In this document: piece after piece, positions 41,097 through 44,928 of the stretch
How the letters are laid out: the number at the start of each line of letters is the position of its first letter
How positions within the stretch are numbered: position 1 is the stretch's first letter
NCBI GenBank assembly: GCA_003646025.1
Contig: QNDR01000008.1
Span: 1-44,928 of the forward strand
Length of the DNA: 44,928 nt
Reading direction: 5' to 3'
DNA from: Candidatus Fermentibacterota bacterium
GTDB taxonomy: Bacteria; Fermentibacterota; Fermentibacteria; Fermentibacterales; JCC-6
Translations under genes and position numbers: made by a program
Notes under the pieces: model-generated
Told to the model about the DNA's origin: nothing
Databases searched by the model: none
The model's input: only the letters and a program-made list of their open reading frames with translations

Positions 41097-43455
41097 TAGC
41101 AATCTCTCCTTCATTTACAGCCAGAACAGGCACAAGCTGCCCGGTCTGATCTGCAACATAAATGTTACTTCTCACTATGAACTCGTACCTCACGCCTGCA
41201 GCGTTCAACACCCTGTCAGGTCTGGAATCTCTGCTGCGCGGATCGGAGACCATACAAACTCTGTCACTATCTAAAACTGAGATGGATGAAACAAGTTCAC
41301 TTCCACTCAGGTAGTCAACCAGCTTATCAATTCTGTCAACCCCATGGATAATATACTCTGCTGCGGTAACCATAAAGTCAGGGGATCTGTACTTTCCTGA
41401 TAATTCCTTCACTGCAGTTATACTGAAACCGGCAGGAAGCACCGGAACAAGAGACGCTGAAACCCTGTGAATATCAACAGATTCCACAAGCTGAAAGTCA
41501 AGGTACTCGCACTCACTGCCCATTCCAAGGGGAATAGGCTGAGAGAAAACCAGCTTCATGCGCCTTGCATATCCGGGACTGTAGTACATGGGAAGACCGC
41601 TTCTTCTCAGGGCTCTTGTCCACATTCTTACCATATCCAGATGGGATGTAAACCTGGAGAGACCTGTTTTAGTAAACCTGATACGTATTCTCTCTACAGC
41701 TGGACGCTGTTCAGAGCGCTCCACCACAGTGACAGCAGAAACCGGTTCGGGAAAAGGAAGCACTTCCCCATTGCACCCGCCGCAGAGACTGCAGCCTGCT
41801 TCCCGGCAGTCCGGGAGAACTTCTTCGTCTGAGGCTCTTTTGTATTCCCGAATCAGCCACTGCCGGTTGACCCCTGTGTCAACGAAATTCCATGGCAGAT
41901 TATCCCCCACCTTGAAATCGGCGTGTCCGGCTTCATCCAGCAGTTTTTCCCAGATGTCCCACCTGAACAGATCACTCCAGCCGTCAAAAACCGCCCCCTC
42001 CCGGTAGGCTCTTTCCAGAATGCTTTGAGATTCTTCCCCTCTGGAGCACAGGAAATACTCCACGGCAGAAACCCGGGGGTCATTCCATGCGACCTTTGCC
42101 CTCCTGGTATTACTGCGCACCAGCTGAATTCTTCTCCACAACTCTTTGTGATCAGGCTGATGTGCCCACTGGAACGGCGTGTGAGGCTTGGGTACAAAAG
42201 GTGAAACCGCCGCTGTTACCTTTCTCTTCCTGCCCATTATTCCTGCCACGGTATCGGCAAGCTCTGCAATTGCCACAACATCTTCGTCTGTCTCGCCTGG
42301 AAGACCGATCATGAAGTACAGTTTGATTCCGCTGGCCCCCATCTGGGACGCTGTTTCGGCAGCCAGCAGTATTTCTTCCCGGGAGAGCGGCTTGTTAATA
42401 ATTCTTCGCATCCGCTCGGTGCCAGCTTCAGGAGCCATTGTAATACTGCCTTTGAAAAACCTTTTGCTCTGGATACCCGGTAGAGTATCCGGTCTCAGCG
42501 AGGGCTGTGAAATTCTCACATGCAATTTTTCTTCAATTTCAGTAAAACCCTTCAGCAGCGTATTCAACTTTGAGTAGTCGCTGAAGGAAAGGGTAAGCAC
42601 ACCAGCCTGCTCCCACCCGGTACTCTCCACCGCTTTTTGTATAAGCTCAAGAACATCCTCAGGTGTTCTCTCCCTGACTGGTCGCGCTAACTGGGAAACC
42701 TGACAGAACCTGCACCCTCTTGTACATCCCCTGGAAATCTCAACAACCGCTCTGTCGTGTGTAACTTTTGCCATTGGAACAATCTGATTAACTGGGGCAT
42801 CCGCGATGTTAAGTCTGTCTGCTACAGCCCAGCGGACAGTTCCTCCGGAGTAATACCGGGGAACCAGCACAGACGGCAGTTCAGCAGCCCTCTGCAACTT
42901 GTTTTCCCTGCTCATGCCGGAGCAAAGAACCCTCATCAAAGGCAGAAGTCCTGCTTCTGCCTCGCCGAGAAAAAACACATCGACAAAAGGCATAAGAGGA
43001 ACAGGGTTTGCCAGACCTCCACCTCCGGCAAGAATGATGGGATCTCCTGTTTGTCTGTTTTCTGAGCGAAGCTCCAGTTTCATCAGATCCAGCAGTGACA
43101 GAACATTGGTGTAAAGAATTTCGGTGGAAATACCGAACCCCACGACAGAACTCTCTCTGACAGGATCACCTGCCTCAAGATCAAGCCATGGCAGGTCTCT
43201 TTCTTTCATAATTCTGTACATATCAGAAGCAGGGTGAAAACCCCGTCTCACGCAGAAATCACCGGCTTCCAGAAGCAGATGCCTCACCACTCTCAGGCCG
43301 AAATTGGATGCCCCGAGTTCGTATGTATCAGGATAGACCAGCGTAACCCTGGAGCCGTCTGTTCCGAATTGCGCATTGTACTCCAGGCCTATGTACTGCT
43401 GTGGTCGATCAACTTCACCTAGCGCACCTGAAGCCCTGCGATCTCTCAGGTCCAG
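41086..43455 (-). CDS. TIGR03960-type radical SAM protein with DUF2344 domain; probable CTG start
   Basis: A 789-residue protein if started at CTG 43455. It has a B12-binding-like N-terminal domain, a radical SAM core with the cluster motif CTRGCRFC (about 244-251), and a C-terminal DUF2344 domain (RFTSHLDMVRMWTRALRRSG), the usual TIGR03960/TIGR03936 fusion, function unproven but often encoded beside rng and rplU. The first ATG/GTG/TTG in frame is GTG 43290, but homologous-looking sequence (QQYIGLEYN, VTLVYPDTYELGASNFGLR) extends 55 codons upstream of it without a stop. There a strong AGGAGG (43468-43463) lies 7 nt before CTG. The start overlaps the PurS-like gene's stop by 10 nt. Confidence 0.85.
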   Translation of the reverse strand: MDLRDRRASGALGEVDRPQQYIGLEYNAQFGTDGSRVTLVYPDTYELGASNFGLRVVRHLLLEAGDFCVRRGFHPASDMYRIMKERDLPWLDLEAGDPVRESSVVGFGISTEILYTNVLSLLDLMKLELRSENRQTGDPIILAGGGGLANPVPLMPFVDVFFLGEAEAGLLPLMRVLCSGMSRENKLQRAAELPSVLVPRYYSGGTVRWAVADRLNIADAPVNQIVPMAKVTHDRAVVEISRGCTRGCRFCQVSQLARPVRERTPEDVLELIQKAVESTGWEQAGVLTLSFSDYSKLNTLLKGFTEIEEKLHVRISQPSLRPDTLPGIQSKRFFKGSITMAPEAGTERMRRIINKPLSREEILLAAETASQMGASGIKLYFMIGLPGETDEDVVAIAELADTVAGIMGRKRKVTAAVSPFVPKPHTPFQWAHQPDHKELWRRIQLVRSNTRRAKVAWNDPRVSAVEYFLCSRGEESQSILERAYREGAVFDGWSDLFRWDIWEKLLDEAGHADFKVGDNLPWNFVDTGVNRQWLIREYKRASDEEVLPDCREAGCSLCGGCNGEVLPFPEPVSAVTVVERSEQRPAVERIRIRFTKTGLSRFTSHLDMVRMWTRALRRSGLPMYYSPGYARRMKLVFSQPIPLGMGSECEYLDFQLVESVDIHRVSASLVPVLPAGFSITAVKELSGKYRSPDFMVTAAEYIIHGVDRIDKLVDYLSGSELVSSISVLDSDRVCMVSDPRSRDSRPDRVLNAAGVRYEFIVRSNIYVADQTGQLVPVLAVNEGEIANEG

Positions 43456-43955
43456 AAAGAAACCTCCTGAGATACAGGGTTGCTGAACAACCCGCCTGTT
43501 CTTGTATGGCTGACAGCAAGGTCCAGAGCCATTTTTCTGGCTAGAGCCTCATCTGTGTTCTTCAGATACCCAAGCCTCCACAGAACACCCCATCTGACAG
43601 AATCCACAGGAAAACCCCTGCGTTCAAGCAGATCCGTCCAGTTACCGCTCACACTGTCTTCGTAATCCCGGATAACAATTCCAACCCACAGAAGCTCAGG
43701 ATCTTCTCCCTTGAGAACAGAACCCTCCCCTGCAAATGTCCAGGTCTGCTTGTTGGGGTTGACGATATCTGTAAAGTGACTCACAACCTCAGAAATCGTT
43801 TCCTTTCCGCCTTCTGCAGTTTTGAACTCCCAGAGATCGTACCTGTGTATCTTAAGCGGAGGCATTTGAAGCCGCATGGCTTTCACAGTGTTAAGGGCGG
43901 TGACAGCAGCAGGGTCGGGGGTAATCAGCCTCACCGCGATCTGTACTTTTTCCAT
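43446..43955 (-). CDS. purS: Tandem PurS-like protein (two PurS domains)
   Basis: A 169-residue protein directly after purQ (TAATG overlap). Residues 3-75 resemble PurS, the small subunit that bridges PurQ and PurL in FGAM synthase: KVQIAVRLITPDPAAVTALN at the start and TDIVNPNKQTWTF at the end. Residues about 88-169 repeat the plan: LLWVGIVIRDYEDSVSG, FPVDSVRWGVLWRLGY and GGLFSNPVSQEVSFW. PurS is normally a single domain of about 80 residues that assembles as dimers; this looks like a fused pair. Similarity to PurS is by motif and context only; a database profile was not run. Confidence 0.68.
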   Translation of the reverse strand: MEKVQIAVRLITPDPAAVTALNTVKAMRLQMPPLKIHRYDLWEFKTAEGGKETISEVVSHFTDIVNPNKQTWTFAGEGSVLKGEDPELLWVGIVIRDYEDSVSGNWTDLLERRGFPVDSVRWGVLWRLGYLKNTDEALARKMALDLAVSHTRTGGLFSNPVSQEVSFWT

Positions 43956-44767
43956 TATTTCACCCCCAGATACTTTGCCAGGCCCTTAAAGATTATCGCT
44001 CCCGGACCAGGTTGTTCCTCTATGTCTTTCAGAGATGAGTTTCTTCTTTTGTCTCCCCAGAAACCCCGAACATCCGGCGGGACCTGCCACAGATGGTAAC
44101 TCCGTTCCGGATGAGGCATCATTGCAAGAACATTGCCTTCTGCATTCATAAGTGCGGCAATGTTTAGAACAGACCCGTTGGGATTATCCGGCCAGCCATC
44201 CGCAGCAGAACCCTCTGGTGTACAGTATGTCAGTCCGATGTGACTCTTCACTTTGTCCATATCCTCTTCCTGGAAAACAAACCTTCCCTCTGCATGCGCT
44301 ATCGGCAGAGGAAAGGCATCTCCATCGAGAGCGGAGAGCCATGGGCATTTCGCTACAGCCTCTTTCTCCGGTTTCAGATAGATCCACCGTGAGAGGTATC
44401 CGCTTCTGCCCGATACCAGATTCCCTGCGAGAGCTCCCTGGATGGACCCTGGCTTCCAGCCGGGAACCAGACCGCTTTCGATCAGTACCTGAGCACCGTT
44501 GCATATACCGAGAACAGGTTTTCCGTTCATTGCTTCTTCAAAAACATAATCCATGATGCTTTCCCTGGAAGCTATTACCCCCGCTCTGATTCTATCCTGG
44601 AAGGAAAACCCGCCGGGAAGCACATAGGCGTCAGGTTTGTTGTCTGAAAGCCTAGCTATCTCATTCCAGTTGTAAATTCTGGAATCAATTCCGGAATTCC
44701 TGAGCACCCGGGCTGTTTCAAACTCGCAGTTTGACCCGGGAAACCTGATTACTGCAGCACATGGCAT
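43955..44767 (-). CDS. purQ: Phosphoribosylformylglycinamidine synthase subunit PurQ
   Basis: A 270-residue class I glutamine amidotransferase that supplies ammonia to PurL in the fourth step of purine synthesis. VIRFPGSNCEFETARVL at the start, the nucleophile C89 in LGICNGAQVLIESG, and the His/Glu pair in MMPHPERSYH are present. The ATG at 44767 follows GGAGGG and overlaps the purL stop (TGATG); a start 48 nt earlier would lie inside purL without support. Slightly longer than the usual 230 residues. Confidence 0.95.
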   Translation of the reverse strand: MPCAAVIRFPGSNCEFETARVLRNSGIDSRIYNWNEIARLSDNKPDAYVLPGGFSFQDRIRAGVIASRESIMDYVFEEAMNGKPVLGICNGAQVLIESGLVPGWKPGSIQGALAGNLVSGRSGYLSRWIYLKPEKEAVAKCPWLSALDGDAFPLPIAHAEGRFVFQEEDMDKVKSHIGLTYCTPEGSAADGWPDNPNGSVLNIAALMNAEGNVLAMMPHPERSYHLWQVPPDVRGFWGDKRRNSSLKDIEEQPGPGAIIFKGLAKYLGVK

Positions 44768-44928
44768 CAGACACCCTCCTCTCTCCAGATAACCGAGGCT
44801 AGCTTGTCTGACCACTGTTCCCGCAGAGAATTCAGGTCAACCTCCCAGCCATTGCCGGAAACGGAACAGCCAGCCGAAACCCTGCCTGCCACCGAAACAA
44901 ATTCAGGAAGTGTAACATTTTCAACAAA
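44767..44928 (-). CDS. purL: PurL C-terminal end (partial)
   Basis: The last 53 codons of a gene that enters from the right edge. The reading frame FVENVTLPEFVSVAGRVSAG, then VDLNSLREQWSDKLASVI, ends in TGA overlapping the purQ start. Position directly upstream of purQ and the DLNSLREQWSD-type ending agree with the large subunit of FGAM synthase. Only the tail is visible, so this rests mostly on context. Confidence 0.7.
   Translation of the reverse strand, partial: FVENVTLPEFVSVAGRVSAGCSVSGNGWEVDLNSLREQWSDKLASVIWREEGV

Noticed and set aside
40002-41099. Plus-strand frame of 365 codons
   Set aside because: Lies wholly opposite rng, whose product is clearly conserved; no ribosome site or domain.
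41086-43290. GTG 43290 as the start of the radical SAM gene
   Set aside because: It would remove about 55 conserved-looking N-terminal residues and leave the perfect AGGAGG at 43463-43468 unused.

Overview
The window reads as chromosomal DNA of a diderm, anaerobic, fermentative bacterium, probably from an FCB-related candidate phylum such as Fermentibacterota; this placement is inference. The evidence is an Rnf complex for ferredoxin:NAD+ ion pumping, selenocysteine machinery (selA, selB), a SurA-like lipoprotein, PBP4, a PorV-like/OmpA outer-membrane protein, and secreted proteins with FlgD-like or type IX (T9SS) C-terminal domains. Almost everything lies on the minus strand in tightly overlapping operons. 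GTG and TTG starts are common, and one CTG start is likely.

Region by region: 1-350 holds the 5' part of mraZ with its promoter and five MraZ boxes. 365-5740 is a polysaccharide operon (ugd, UDP-GlcNAc dehydrogenase, an SLBB-only protein, a Wzc-type kinase) ending in a terminator. 5779-9041 is selA-selB. 9240-11432 encodes a secreted deacetylase-like protein. 11531-16881 is rnfCDGEAB with a terminator hairpin. 17026-17513 is nrdR, whose promoter predicts a leaderless mRNA.

The accessory part is 17528-19256. It contains tRNA-His, tRNA-Lys and tRNA-Arg and three related short inverted-repeat (MITE-like) elements. It also holds a wrecked hipBA toxin-antitoxin locus: promoter, palindromic operator and the first hipB codons remain, then a 163-bp element replaces the rest of hipB and the start of hipA, and the surviving hipA piece is frameshifted and 3'-truncated.

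From 19431 rightwards come a group 2 sigma factor with a structured start region; a DUF3343 plus cysteine-desulfurase pair typical of selenium users; a second class V aminotransferase-fold protein; a YbhB-like protein; and an operon of SurA-like lipoprotein, zinc-ribbon membrane protein, M20 peptidase and CDF transporter. Then follow PBP4 (plus strand); TPR protein, aroQ, efp; DUF948, DUF4837 lipoprotein; and a subtilisin-like secreted protease translationally coupled to a PorV/PGF-pre-PGF/OmpA fusion.

The right end, 38230-44928, is one long operon: purL (partial), purQ, a tandem-domain PurS, a TIGR03960-type radical SAM protein with a probable CTG start, RNase G, ribosomal protein L21 (TTG start) and folD, closed by a strong terminator. 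It links purine synthesis and one-carbon supply with RNA processing and ribosome genes.

Most unusual observations: the MITE family and its disruption of hipBA; the duplicated PurS; the CTG start; and the PorV/PGF-pre-PGF/OmpA architecture next to a T9SS-type cargo.
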